A stretch of DNA of 57,211 nucleotides from Microbacteriaceae bacterium. GTDB taxonomy: Bacteria > Actinomycetota > Actinomycetes > Actinomycetales > Microbacteriaceae. Shown piece after piece: positions 33,880 to 45,053 of the stretch. The notes beneath the pieces were generated by a model that searched no databases, had not been told where the DNA came from, and worked only from the letters and a program-made list of their open reading frames with translations. The DNA is taken from contig SCRE01000013.1 of NCBI GenBank assembly GCA_004297935.1, forward strand, positions 1 through 57,211, written 5' to 3'. The first letter of the stretch is position 1. The number at the start of each line of letters is the position of its first letter. The position numbers and the translations under genes were made by a program.

Positions 33880-34642
33880 GAGCAATCCTCTCGCACCGTC
33901 GTCCCTGAACGGCAAACGCGCCCTTGTCACCGGCTCGTCGCGTGGAATCGGTGCGGACACTGTCTCCTATCTGGCCGATGCGGGTGCCGAGGTCGTCATC
34001 AACTACCGGAACAAGCAGGCTCGCGCCGATAAATTAGCGGATGCGATCCGCTCGCGCGGCGGCGTCGCGCACGTCGTCGGCGCGGATCTGACCGACCCGG
34101 TGTCCGTGAGTACGATGTTCGACACGGTCGCCGCGGCCCTCGGAGGCTTGGACATCCTGGTCCTGAATGCCTCGGGAGGCATGGAGTCCGGCATGGCCGC
34201 GGACTATGCCATGCAACTGAACCGCGATGCACAGGTCGACGTGCTCACCGGCGCGCTGCCTTTGCTGACGACCGGTGCGCGCGTCGTCTTCGTGACGAGC
34301 CACCAGGCGCACTTCATCCGCACGACGGAGACGATGCCCGAATACGAGGCTGTCGCACTCAGCAAACGCGCGGGGGAGGACGCTCTGCGTGCGCTCATCC
34401 CGGATCTCGATGCGAAAGGCATCGAGTTCGTCGTCGTCTCAGGGGACATGATCGAAGGGACGATCACGGCGACACTGCTCGAACGGGCAAACCCGGGCGC
34501 CATCGGCGCACGCAAAGAGGCGGCCGGCAGGTTGTACAACGTGAGCGAATTCGCGGCGGAGGTCGCTGCGGCGACCGTCGAGCCGGTGCCGACCGACCAC
34601 ACCCGCTATGTCGGAGATGTCTCCGGCTTCGTCTCGGAGTGA
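33878..34642 (+). CDS. SDR-family oxidoreductase with atypical active site
   Basis: 254 aa Rossmann protein. The NAD(P)-binding GSSRGIGADT (about residues 18-27) and LNASGG (NAG-like) motifs are clear. The usual catalytic Tyr-x-x-x-Lys is not: the matching place reads PEYEAVALSKRAGEDA, with Lys seven residues after Tyr, and the preceding strand ends TSHQ. The same arrangement seems general in a mycobacterial/actinobacterial branch of SDRs, so it may be a distinct catalytic layout. GTG start at 33878 with GGAG from the 14-bp repeat. The product's substrate is unknown. Confidence 0.87.
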   Translation: MSNPLAPSSLNGKRALVTGSSRGIGADTVSYLADAGAEVVINYRNKQARADKLADAIRSRGGVAHVVGADLTDPVSVSTMFDTVAAALGGLDILVLNASGGMESGMAADYAMQLNRDAQVDVLTGALPLLTTGARVVFVTSHQAHFIRTTETMPEYEAVALSKRAGEDALRALIPDLDAKGIEFVVVSGDMIEGTITATLLERANPGAIGARKEAAGRLYNVSEFAAEVAAATVEPVPTDHTRYVGDVSGFVSE

Positions 34643-34711
34643 GCCTGTCGCGAGCGCGCTCGGCACCGGTGAACTCGTCGGCGCCGCATCCGTCGTGCTG
34701 AGAGGAGTCCT

Positions 34712-36739
34712 GTGAAAGCATCCGACCTGTCACTGCTGGCGACGCTGTCGCGGCCGACTCTGCACCCGAGCGGCCGCCGTGCGGTGGTTGCCGTTTCGCG
34801 GCCCGATCTGTCGGCCAATGCCGTTCTCGGACAGTTGTGGACGATACCGATCACCGGGCACGCCGCCCCGCGTCGGCTCACGCGCGGCTTTCGCGACACA
34901 GAACCGCAGTTCTCGCCAGACGGCCGGCTGATCGCATTCCTGCGGTCGGAGTCCGGCGGTGCCGCGCAATTATATCTGGTCGATGCGATGGGCGGTGACC
35001 CGATGCGGGTCACCGACCGGCTGCTGGGCATCTCCGAGTTCTGCTGGTCGCCGGACGGCGGCTCGTTGGCATTCGTGAGCAGAGTCCCCGAGCCTGGTCG
35101 CTACGGAACGGTTGCGGGTCTTGGCCCTGAGGCAGAATCGCCTCGCCGATTCAGCACGCTGAAGTATCGCGAGAATGGTGCCGGCTTTGTGACGGATCGG
35201 CGTGCACAGGTGTTCATCGTCGACGTCCCCGACGTGTGGGCGGAGCCGCTCGTGCAATCGGCTCCGACGGCTGACGGCGAGGCGACACCGGTCGTCGTCG
35301 TCCCGACTCCGCGACAGCTCACCGATTTCGATGCGGACCACGGTGCGATCGCGTTCTCCCCGGATGGCGCGACCATTGCAATGGTCGCCGCCCGTCACGC
35401 ACGGCGTGACAATGACCTGCGGGCCAACGTATTCCTGCTCGAATTGGATTCCGCCGCAGCACCGGTCGATGTGACGGGCCGGCATGGCAACTTCTCCGTG
35501 CTGAACGCACCGGGGTCGGTGGCCTATGGTCTCGACGGAGCACTCTTTTTCCTTGCGCAGAATGTGGGACGCAGCGGCAGGGACTTCGTCGCGAAGAACA
35601 CCTCTTTGTTCGTGATCGGTGCCGGCGGCGGCGTGCCACGTCGCCTGAGCGACCCCGACACGATCGATCTCGGCGAGGACGGCAGCGCGATCACGCCGTT
35701 CGATGAGCACAGCGTGCTGGTGCAGAACCGTTCACGCGGCACCGTTCAGCTGTTGAACATCGACCTCGACGGGTCCGTGCGGACGCTGAGCGGCGACACG
35801 GCGATCGAGGTGACCGGTGTCGCAGCGGCCGGCAGCACGATTGCGGTGTCCTACGCGGACGCGACGACCAGCGGCGAGGTCGGCGTGTACCACAACGGCG
35901 CGATTCGCCGGTTGACGGACTTCTCGGCTCGACTGCGCCGCACCGGCATCGCCCCGATGCGAGAACTCACGGTCACCGGGCGTGACGGGTATCCGGTGCA
36001 CGGTTGGGTCGTCATGCCCCAAGGCGAGGGGCCGCATCCTGTGCTGTTGAACATCCACGGCGGACCGTTCGCACAATACTCGGTACGGCTGTTCGATGAG
36101 GCGCAGGTGTACGCGGAGGCGGGGTACGCGGTCGTGATGTGCAATCCGCGCGGGTCCGCGGGCTACGGGCAGCCGCACGGTCGAATCATCCGTCGCTCGA
36201 TGGGAACGGTCGACCTGCACGATGTGCTCGACTTCCTCGATGGGGCGATCATGCAGGGAAGCGGCTTGGATGGCGAGCGGGTCGGCATCATGGGCGGCTC
36301 GTATGGCGGATACCTCGCCGCGTGGACGATTGCCCATGAACACCGTTTCGCCGCCGCGATCGTCGAGCGCGGCTTCTTGGATCCGGACGCGTTCGTCGGC
36401 ACGAGCGACATCGGCAGCTTCTTCAGCGACGAATACACCGGCATCGACCCGGATGCGATCAGGCAGCAGAGCCCGCAGGCGATGGTCGACGAGGTGCGCA
36501 CTCCCACCCTGGTACTGCACTCGGAGGAAGATCTCCGATGCCCGGTCAGCCAGGCCGAGCGATACTACGCGGCGCTGAAACGCAGAGGGGTGGAGACCGA
36601 GCTGGTGCTCTTCCCGGGAGAGAACCACGAGCTGAGCCGGTCCGGGAGTCCGCGCCATCGGCGTGAACGCTTCGAGATCATTCTCGAGTGGTGGGCGCGC
36701 CAGTTGCCGTCTTCACGGAATCCTGCGCCGTCCGCATAG
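34712..36739 (+). CDS. S9-family prolyl oligopeptidase/acylaminoacyl-peptidase
   Basis: 675 aa. An N-terminal beta-propeller with WD-like PQFSPDGRLIAFLRS repeats (about residues 1-400) gates a C-terminal alpha/beta hydrolase. The catalytic serine is in GGSYGGYLAAW, the Asp in LHSEEDLRCP and the His in ENHELSRSG. It should cleave short peptides or acylated N-termini in the cytosol; no signal peptide is seen. GTG start at 34712 behind AGAGGAG. It converges with the HdeD-like gene across a 13-base gap. Confidence 0.93.
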   Translation: MKASDLSLLATLSRPTLHPSGRRAVVAVSRPDLSANAVLGQLWTIPITGHAAPRRLTRGFRDTEPQFSPDGRLIAFLRSESGGAAQLYLVDAMGGDPMRVTDRLLGISEFCWSPDGGSLAFVSRVPEPGRYGTVAGLGPEAESPRRFSTLKYRENGAGFVTDRRAQVFIVDVPDVWAEPLVQSAPTADGEATPVVVVPTPRQLTDFDADHGAIAFSPDGATIAMVAARHARRDNDLRANVFLLELDSAAAPVDVTGRHGNFSVLNAPGSVAYGLDGALFFLAQNVGRSGRDFVAKNTSLFVIGAGGGVPRRLSDPDTIDLGEDGSAITPFDEHSVLVQNRSRGTVQLLNIDLDGSVRTLSGDTAIEVTGVAAAGSTIAVSYADATTSGEVGVYHNGAIRRLTDFSARLRRTGIAPMRELTVTGRDGYPVHGWVVMPQGEGPHPVLLNIHGGPFAQYSVRLFDEAQVYAEAGYAVVMCNPRGSAGYGQPHGRIIRRSMGTVDLHDVLDFLDGAIMQGSGLDGERVGIMGGSYGGYLAAWTIAHEHRFAAAIVERGFLDPDAFVGTSDIGSFFSDEYTGIDPDAIRQQSPQAMVDEVRTPTLVLHSEEDLRCPVSQAERYYAALKRRGVETELVLFPGENHELSRSGSPRHRRERFEIILEWWARQLPSSRNPAPSA

Positions 36740-36752
36740 ACCTCTACGGAGA

Positions 36753-37367
36753 TCATGCAGCGGCCCTCAGCGCATCGCGGCCGAAGGTGAACGCGCGCAT
36801 GACGCCGATGATGCCGAGAACGATCAGCACGATGCCGGTCACGACGATCAGCCAGAGGGCGGACCATCCGGGGACGGCCAGCACGACGACGCCGGCGAGG
36901 ATGCTGATGATGCCGGAGGTGATCGCCCAGCCGGCCGATGGCGCGCCCCGCGACTCGACGATGGACAGAACGCCCTCGATGATCCAGCCGACGCCGATGA
37001 CGGCAACGACCAGAATCAGCAGCGCAGCCGCGGAAACAGCGACGTTCTTCAGCACGATGATCCCGGCGATGATCAACAGCAGGCCGAGCAGGATATCCAG
37101 GGTGCGCATCCCGCCGCTGATGCCCTTGCTGAAGATGCCGAGCGCTAGACGAACGGCACCGCTGATCAGAAAGTAGATCCCCAAGATGATCGCGACGGCG
37201 CCGAGCGATTTCGCCGGCCAGACCAAAAGGACAATGCCGAGAATCAGAGCGACGACGCCGCCGATCCCGAACGCGACGCGGATGCCGTTGATGGCCGACT
37301 TCGCAAGTGTCGTGGCGTCGATCGCGAAATCATGTCGCGTGGAACCCTGCGGGTCTGCTGCCGTCAT
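36753..37367 (-). CDS. HdeD/DUF308-family membrane protein
   Basis: 204 aa with six predicted membrane helices rich in Ile, Val, Leu and Gly (e.g. GGVVALILGIVLLVWPAKSLG; LLGLLLIIAGIIVLKNVAVS), the DUF308 repeat. HdeD of E. coli is linked to acid resistance; the actinobacterial members are not characterised. Its promoter region faces that of the UvrA-like gene (about 120-base divergent gap). Confidence 0.88.
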   Translation of the reverse strand: MTAADPQGSTRHDFAIDATTLAKSAINGIRVAFGIGGVVALILGIVLLVWPAKSLGAVAIILGIYFLISGAVRLALGIFSKGISGGMRTLDILLGLLLIIAGIIVLKNVAVSAAALLILVVAVIGVGWIIEGVLSIVESRGAPSAGWAITSGIISILAGVVVLAVPGWSALWLIVVTGIVLIVLGIIGVMRAFTFGRDALRAAA

Positions 37368-37459
37368 GGTGATGATCTCCTTTGCTGGCCGTGGATCGTA
37401 GTGGCTGTGGATCGTTCAGACACTATACCGAGTCGGCACACAGATAACGGAAAGGCACG

Positions 37460-37476
37460 GCGACATATGTTGTCGC
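37460..37476. promoter_or_regulatory. Inverted repeat abutting the UvrA-like gene promoter
   Basis: GCGACA-TATGT-TGTCGC is immediately followed by the -10 TAAAGT (37477-37482). A protein bound here would cover the spacer and block RNA polymerase, like a repressor site. It resembles neither the LexA box nor a correctly spaced PafBC site. Confidence 0.5.
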
Positions 37477-37482
37477 TAAAGT
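37477..37482 (+). promoter_or_regulatory. -10 element (TAAAGT) of the UvrA-like gene
   Basis: TAAAGT with seven bases to the ATG at 37490; leaderless start, preferred over the GTG at 37481 which is inside the element. Confidence 0.55.
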
Positions 37483-37489
37483 GACCAGC

Positions 37490-39898
<2,409 letters not shown>

Positions 39899-40204
39899 CT
39901 TCTGCGAGCACCGGAGACATGCTGTGCGATCGGCTGGTAGCTCACTGCGGAACTGGCCGGGCCGCGCCATGACCGCCCCGGCACGCGTGAAACCATATGC
40001 TGTGTGTTTCCTGATAGCTGACCGACTGGCACCACACGCGCGAAGTTGCCATGCCATTCGCCTCGACGGTCAGGCGGCGGCGTATGAGGGCATCACAGAG
40101 ACTTATCGACAACGGCCCCACGATTGCCTGGCAATCACCGAGCAAAGCGCGGGCAATATTATCGATCGACTCTGCGGCAAAATGCGCTGATAATGCACAT
40201 TATG
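39899..40204. other. 306-base gap between convergent genes, no gene seen
   Basis: The stretch between the UvrA-like gene and the RibD-type gene has lower GC than its surroundings toward the right and no frame with coding character. The only structure I note is a small inverted repeat ATAATG-CA-CATTAT at 40190-40203, just beyond the end of the RibD-type gene. No clear terminator T-tract. Confidence 0.45.
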
Positions 40205-40855
40205 TCAAGACACGTACTCCATGTGGGTGAGGTGTTGCCGCTCCCGGACCGCGTAGGCCAGGTGCGTCGCCCTCTGGGTCGCCTCCGCGCGGAGCGGCTC
40301 CAGTGCCACGCGGCCCGCGTCCACGCCCTCGAACAGGCGGATTCCGGAGCCGAACAGCACGGGCGACAGCGCGATCGAGAACTCGTCGATCAGGCCGGCG
40401 TTCACGTACTCCACGATCGTCGCGCCGCCGCCCGCGATGCGGACGTCACGGTCGCCGGCGGCCTCGCGAGCCTGGTCGAGCGCGGCCTCGATGCCGCCGC
40501 CCACGAAATGGAACGTGGTCCCGCCCAGTCGCTGCCAGAGGTCACGCTTCTCGTGCGTCACGACGAACACCGGCGTGTGGAACGGCGCGTCCTCCGGCCA
40601 CGCGTGCTCGCCGGCGTCGAACATGCGCTTACCCATGACGCTCGCGCCGGTGCGCTCGAACGTCTCCCGCACGATGTCGTTGTCGCGCCCTTTCTCGCCG
40701 CCCTTGCCGAGTTTCAGGTTCTCCCGGAAGAACCGCGTCGGGAAGATCCACCGCTGAAGTTCCATCCACTGCTGCCCCATCAATTCCTCGGCGGACTCGG
40801 GCGCAATGAACCCATCCAGCGACATCGAGACACTGAAGAACACCTTTCCGGCCAT
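40205..40855 (-). CDS. Dihydrofolate-reductase/RibD C-terminal family protein (1)
   Basis: 216 aa of the RibD_C (bacterial bifunctional deaminase-reductase C-terminal) fold: VFFSVSMSLDGFIAP at the N-terminus, GASVMGKRMFD and RIAGGGATIVEYVNAGLIDE at the NADPH-binding region. These stand-alone members reduce unknown pterin- or flavin-like substrates. The ATG overlaps the stop of the SRPBCC gene (ATGA), and with the ArsR gene forms a three-gene operon often seen in Microbacteriaceae. Physiological function not known. Confidence 0.88.
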   Translation of the reverse strand: MAGKVFFSVSMSLDGFIAPESAEELMGQQWMELQRWIFPTRFFRENLKLGKGGEKGRDNDIVRETFERTGASVMGKRMFDAGEHAWPEDAPFHTPVFVVTHEKRDLWQRLGGTTFHFVGGGIEAALDQAREAAGDRDVRIAGGGATIVEYVNAGLIDEFSIALSPVLFGSGIRLFEGVDAGRVALEPLRAEATQRATHLAYAVRERQHLTHMEYVS

Positions 40856-41361
40856 CAGCCCTCCGCTCCCTTCCGAACGATCTCGGTGACATAGACAGCC
40901 AGTTTGCTCAGGGTCTGCCGGCCGCCCTCGATCGCGTGGTACTTCTCGACCGCCTCGTCGCGCAGTTCCTTGGTGAGGAACACCGTGCGCATCTCGATCC
41001 GGGTCGCCGCCCCGTCGGGCGCGAACGTCAGGACCGACTCGAACGCGTTCCGGTCGCCGCGGAACTCACCGTGCAGTAGTGCGAGCCGCTCTGGCGGGAC
41101 GATCTCGGTCCAGGAGATCCACTCCTGGTAGTCCGTCCCGTCCGGCCCGTGCATCACGAAGTCCCACTCCCCGTCGACGCGGAACTCGAAGGACCGCGTG
41201 GTGGTAGTAAACCCCTCCGGACCCCACCAGCGCGACAGATGCCGGACCTCGGTGAAGGCCTCGAACACCAGCTCTCGTGGGGCATCGATGAGCCGGGAGA
41301 TGACGATCTCCCGGTCGGCCGTCACGAACTGCGCCGGCGCCTCTCGTCCCGTTGCGCTCAT
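40855..41361 (-). CDS. SRPBCC/AHSA1-domain protein
   Basis: 168 aa START-like fold: ISRLIDAPRELVFEAFTEVRHLSRWWGPEGF and a C-terminal long helix are typical of AHSA1/activator-of-Hsp90-like bacterial proteins that bind small hydrophobic ligands. It sits between the ArsR regulator (three-base gap) and the RibD-type gene (overlap), a frequent trio. The ligand is unknown. Confidence 0.9.
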   Translation of the reverse strand: MSATGREAPAQFVTADREIVISRLIDAPRELVFEAFTEVRHLSRWWGPEGFTTTTRSFEFRVDGEWDFVMHGPDGTDYQEWISWTEIVPPERLALLHGEFRGDRNAFESVLTFAPDGAATRIEMRTVFLTKELRDEAVEKYHAIEGGRQTLSKLAVYVTEIVRKGAEG

Positions 41362-41364
41362 CGA

Positions 41365-41706
41365 CTACTCCTCTCGCCGTGCCGGCTTCAGGTCCTGCAC
41401 GTAGGCGTTCAGCCGGTCGAAGCTCTCATTCCAGAACCGCTCGAACCCGCCGGTCCACTCATGGACCGACCGCAGCCCGCGGGCATCAAGGCCGTACACG
41501 CGCTGCTTTCCCGCCTTGCGGTCCCGCACCAGACCGACCTCCCGGAGCACCCGCAGGTGTTTGGAGGCCCCCGGCTGAGGCATCCCCAGTTCCTGGGCCA
41601 ACTCGGTCACCGGCCGCTCACCCGCCTGCAGCAGCATCAGGATTTCCCGACGCCGCGACTCGGCGATCGCGTTGAACACGTCCGACGTCGTCGCTGCTCG
41701 TGCCAT
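41365..41706 (-). CDS. ArsR-family winged-helix regulator
   Basis: 113 aa. The HTH is RRREILMLLQAGERPVTELAQELGMPQPGASKHLRVLREVGLV. No metal-binding Cys motif is seen, so it belongs to the metal-free ArsR branch that autoregulates operons with SRPBCC proteins. First gene of the ArsR-SRPBCC-RibD operon. I use the ATG at 41706 (MARAATTSDVF), which matches the usual family start; ATGs at 41715 and 41718 lie in frame and the former has leaderless spacing after TATAGG. The upstream 130 bases are AT-rich for this genome and hold the promoter. Confidence 0.88.
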   Translation of the reverse strand: MARAATTSDVFNAIAESRRREILMLLQAGERPVTELAQELGMPQPGASKHLRVLREVGLVRDRKAGKQRVYGLDARGLRSVHEWTGGFERFWNESFDRLNAYVQDLKPARREE

Positions 41707-41855
41707 GGCAGCCATCATATACCTATATCGGCACGCGTAAAGCCATACAAAAGATCTATAAAATCGCCTTGCACTGCCCGACCTCCCCGAGAAGTTCTGC
41801 GCCGTGCGCACACAGGCGAGCGACAGGGTCATCGAGGTCGTCGACGCGAGGCGGC

Positions 41856-42455
41856 TCAGGCTGTGCCTGAAGGTCGATAGGTGTTGACCAACGCACCGGA
41901 GGGCAGCGCGAGGGTCTCTGCCAGGGCGAATCTGGTGAGCGCGAACCCGTCGGAGAACAGCTTTTTACCGGTGCCCAGCACGATGGGATAGACGATCAGC
42001 CGGTACTCGTCGATGAGGTTGTGCTCGGCCAGCGTCTTGATCAGCTGGGTGCTCCCCCACACTCGGATCTCACCGCCGGGCTCCGAACGCAGCCTCGCCA
42101 CATCGGCCGGCACGTCGACGCCCAGCAGCTGCGTGTTCCGCCAGCCGACCTCGGTGAGCGTGCGCGACGCGACGTACTTGGGAATGCGGTTGTACCTCCT
42201 GGTCAGCTCGCCTTGAAAGCCGCCTGCGTTCTCGTCCCACACCCCCCACGATCCGGCGAAGATCTGATACGTCTTGCGCCCGAGCAGCAACGCTTCGGTC
42301 TTGCTCTCCCACTCCGCAACGATGTCCTCACCGCCGACATACTCGTCCTGCCAGCCGCCGTACTCGAAGCCTCCGTCCCGGTCCTCCTCCGGGCCACCGA
42401 CCGCCTGGACGACGCCATCGAGCGTCATGAACGCCTGGACCACGATTGAACTCAT
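41856..42455 (-). CDS. Dihydrofolate-reductase/RibD C-terminal family protein (2)
   Basis: 199 aa paralogue of the first RibD-type protein: VVQAFMTLDGVVQ at the N-terminus, EALLLGRKTYQIFAGSWG, and IRVWGSTQLIKTLAEHNLIDEYRL in the cofactor region. Start chosen at 42455 because GAGGAGGAA lies upstream. It begins 31 bases after the helR stop on the same strand, so it may share the helR transcript and its induction; its substrate is unknown. Confidence 0.88.
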   Translation of the reverse strand: MSSIVVQAFMTLDGVVQAVGGPEEDRDGGFEYGGWQDEYVGGEDIVAEWESKTEALLLGRKTYQIFAGSWGVWDENAGGFQGELTRRYNRIPKYVASRTLTEVGWRNTQLLGVDVPADVARLRSEPGGEIRVWGSTQLIKTLAEHNLIDEYRLIVYPIVLGTGKKLFSDGFALTRFALAETLALPSGALVNTYRPSGTA

Positions 42456-42486
42456 CTCAGTTCCTCCTCGTGGGTTCATGATCGAG

Positions 42487-44751
42487 CTAATCGCCCACCG
42501 CACGAGCCGCGGTTCGTGCGCCTTCAGTCGCCGGCCTGCGGCCAAGTTTACCGGCGACGGCATCCGTAACGGGGGTGGGTTTCGTCAGGATGACGAGCTG
42601 CTGGGTCGCCCGGGTCATCGCAACGTAGCGGTCGACGGACGCCTCGATCCCGGCGCCGAATGCGTCGGGGTCGACGAGCACGACCAAGTCAAATTCGAGA
42701 CCCTTCGACAATTCAGGCGTCAACAATCGGATGCGGGGACTCGGCGAGATCGTGCTGGCCTCGACGTCGCCGACGCTGATCACACAGCCCATCCCCTCGG
42801 CGTGGACGGCGAGCCAGCTGTCAAGGGTGGAGCCGAGGGCTGAAGTGGGCCCGTGGATCACGGGGAGTCCGCTGTTGCGGATCGAGGTCGGCACGTTGGC
42901 ATCCGGCAGCGCGGCGCGGATGACCGGTTCGGCTTCGACCATCACCTCTTCGGGAGTGCGGTAGTTGATGCTCAGGGAGGCCACAGTGGTGTCGGCGAGT
43001 CCGACACGTTCGAGACGTTCCTGCCACGACTCCGCGAACCCGTGCCTGGCCTGCGCGCGGTCGCCGACGATGGTGAAGCTGCGCGACGGACAGCGACGCA
43101 GGAGCATCCGCCACTCGGCATCCGTCAACTCTTGCGCCTCGTCGACGATGATGTGCGCGAACGGGCCCGCCAGCAGGGCCACACTCCTGCTCGGGGCTGT
43201 GACGCTCGGCAGCGCCGGCTCGTGGACAAGGGTGTTCTGGAAGTCCTGCCCGCGCAACATCGACATCACCAGGAGCTCGGAATCGTCGGCCGCGATGAGG
43301 TCGTCGACCACTCGGGCCATTTCTTCCTGCTCAGAGGCGAGGATCGCCTCGCGTTGACGCCGGTGTCGTGCTGCTGCCTGGTCGCCGATGCGCTCGCGCG
43401 CGGCGTCCAGGAACGGCAGATCGGAAACCGTCCAACGTCGGGCGTCCTCGCGCTGAAGCACCTGAATCTCATCGGGATCCAGCCAAGGGGCGCACACTCG
43501 CAGATAGGCAGGTACCGACCACAGGTCTGCGACAACACCGACCGGGTCGAGCAACGGCCAGGCCTTCGCGAACATGCTCGCCAACTCTTCGTGCTGCAGC
43601 AGGCACCGGCGCAGCAGCTGCGGCTGCACTTCCGCATCATCGAACCGGTCCATCAGGATGTCAAGTAGCGCCGCCCAGGCCTGCTCGCGCGCCTCGTTGT
43701 GCGGGGTGCCGGGCTCCACTGCGTCGAAGGCTTCCTCCCAATCGGCCGGGCTCAGCCAGACATCGGACCATTCCGTCTCGACCAGCAACCCGACGGATGG
43801 AGGCTGCTCGTAGTATCCGACTGCTGCATCGATCACGTTCACCAGCTCCCCCGACGACTTCAGCCGAACCACGTCCGGGTCGGTCTCGATCACCGCCAGC
43901 TCGCCTTCGGCAACGAGATCGCGCAGCGTGCAGATCTGCACACCTTCCTCTCCGAGGCTCGGAAGGACATCGGCGACGTACGCCAGATAGGCCTCATGCG
44001 GGCCCACGAAAAGCACGCCGCCACGATGGTGAACCAGGTGCGGATCGGAGTACAGGAGGTAGGCCGCTCGGTGCAGGGCCACGACGGTTTTCCCCGTCCC
44101 CGGGCCGCCGTCGACGATGAGCGCACCACGGGATCCGGCCCGGATGATGGCGTCCTGATCGGCCTGAATGGTGCTGAGCACGTCGCGTATGCGAGGCGAA
44201 CGGCTGCTGCCGAGGCCGGCTATGAAGGCGGACTGATCATCGAGCGCCACATGCCCTTGCAGCCCCTCCGGGTTGAACACCTCATCCCAGTAGTCGCTGA
44301 CCCGCCCGCGCGTCCAGCGATACCGGCGACGGCTCGCAAGCCCCATCGGGTTGGCGTGGGTCGCCCCGAAGAACGGTTCCGCAGCGGGGGAACGCCAGTC
44401 GAGCAGGAGCCGCTCCCCCGCGCTGCCCGTGAGGCCGAGTCGCCCGATGTAAACAGGCTCGGACTCGTCGGATCCGACGATGCGTCCGAGGCACAGGTCC
44501 AAGCCGTACCGACGCAAGACGCGCAGGCGCGCCGAGAGCCGGTGGATCTCCAGATCTCGGTCCATCGCCTCCTGACCCACTCCCCCGGGCAGCCTGCGCT
44601 CCGCATCGAGACGGTCGCCCAGATCGGCGATCGACTGCTCGAGGCGCTGCGTAATCGCCGCGAAGTGCGCCTCGTCGACAGCAATCAGCGCCGGATCACG
44701 CTTGGCGGCCAGGCGGTCGGACAGCTCGAATGCGCTCACAGTCACAGTCAC
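42487..44751 (-). CDS. helR: HelR-type RNA-polymerase-recycling ATPase (HelD family)
   Basis: 754 aa superfamily-1 helicase-like ATPase. The order is an N-terminal coiled coil (about residues 1-80) that reaches into the RNA polymerase secondary channel, Walker A GGPGTGKTVVALHRAAY (about 213-229), a large insert, Walker B HIIVDEAQELTDAEW (about 530-545) and a UvrD-like C-terminus (VAMTRATQQLVIL). HelD proteins free stalled RNA polymerase; the HelR branch of actinobacteria displaces rifamycins and gives resistance. The branch call rests mainly on the rifamycin-associated element 85 bases upstream. GTG at 44751 has AGAGGAG upstream. HelD versus HelR needs a tree. Confidence 0.85.
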   Translation of the reverse strand: MTVTVSAFELSDRLAAKRDPALIAVDEAHFAAITQRLEQSIADLGDRLDAERRLPGGVGQEAMDRDLEIHRLSARLRVLRRYGLDLCLGRIVGSDESEPVYIGRLGLTGSAGERLLLDWRSPAAEPFFGATHANPMGLASRRRYRWTRGRVSDYWDEVFNPEGLQGHVALDDQSAFIAGLGSSRSPRIRDVLSTIQADQDAIIRAGSRGALIVDGGPGTGKTVVALHRAAYLLYSDPHLVHHRGGVLFVGPHEAYLAYVADVLPSLGEEGVQICTLRDLVAEGELAVIETDPDVVRLKSSGELVNVIDAAVGYYEQPPSVGLLVETEWSDVWLSPADWEEAFDAVEPGTPHNEAREQAWAALLDILMDRFDDAEVQPQLLRRCLLQHEELASMFAKAWPLLDPVGVVADLWSVPAYLRVCAPWLDPDEIQVLQREDARRWTVSDLPFLDAARERIGDQAAARHRRQREAILASEQEEMARVVDDLIAADDSELLVMSMLRGQDFQNTLVHEPALPSVTAPSRSVALLAGPFAHIIVDEAQELTDAEWRMLLRRCPSRSFTIVGDRAQARHGFAESWQERLERVGLADTTVASLSINYRTPEEVMVEAEPVIRAALPDANVPTSIRNSGLPVIHGPTSALGSTLDSWLAVHAEGMGCVISVGDVEASTISPSPRIRLLTPELSKGLEFDLVVLVDPDAFGAGIEASVDRYVAMTRATQQLVILTKPTPVTDAVAGKLGRRPATEGARTAARAVGD

Positions 44752-44835
44752 GTCGAATTCTCCTCTGCAGCACGCTGATCTCAGGCCCTGCCCACCGGTC
44801 CTTCGGGGTCCGGCCCACAAGTCTGCGTCGCGACC

Positions 44836-44855
44836 GGGGTCTTGCCACAAGCCCC
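44836..44855 (-). promoter_or_regulatory. Rifamycin-associated element (RAE) upstream of helR
   Basis: Read toward helR the site is GGGGCTTGTGGCAAGACCCC, an inverted repeat (GGGG-CTTG / CAAG-CCCC) with a three-base centre. It agrees at nearly every position with the RAE consensus as I remember it, which in Streptomyces and relatives lies upstream of rifamycin-inactivating genes and helR and is needed for rifamycin induction. The rest of 44752-45010 holds no gene that I can support. Confidence 0.8.
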
Positions 44856-45010
44856 CCTCTGCGCTGTAGATTGGAACTGGAGGCAGAGTCCGCCTTCCGA
44901 TCCGTGATCAACCCGGACAAGTACGCCCACCTGGACCGGTGGCGGATGTCTGGGCGGTCATGTGTGAGGCGAGCAGGCGTGCCAGCCCACGGACTGACCT
45001 AGGCCATTGG

Positions 45011-45053
45011 CAGCGTGGCCCGTCAGCGTGGCCCCGTCAGCGTGGCCCCGTCA
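45011..45053. repeat. Three tandem 13/14-bp units at the permease-fragment stop
   Basis: CAGCGTGGCCC(C)GT repeats at 45011-45023, 45024-45037 and 45038-45051, followed by CAG. The TGA stop of the permease remnant (45053-45051 on the minus strand) lies in the last unit boundary. Confidence 0.85.
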
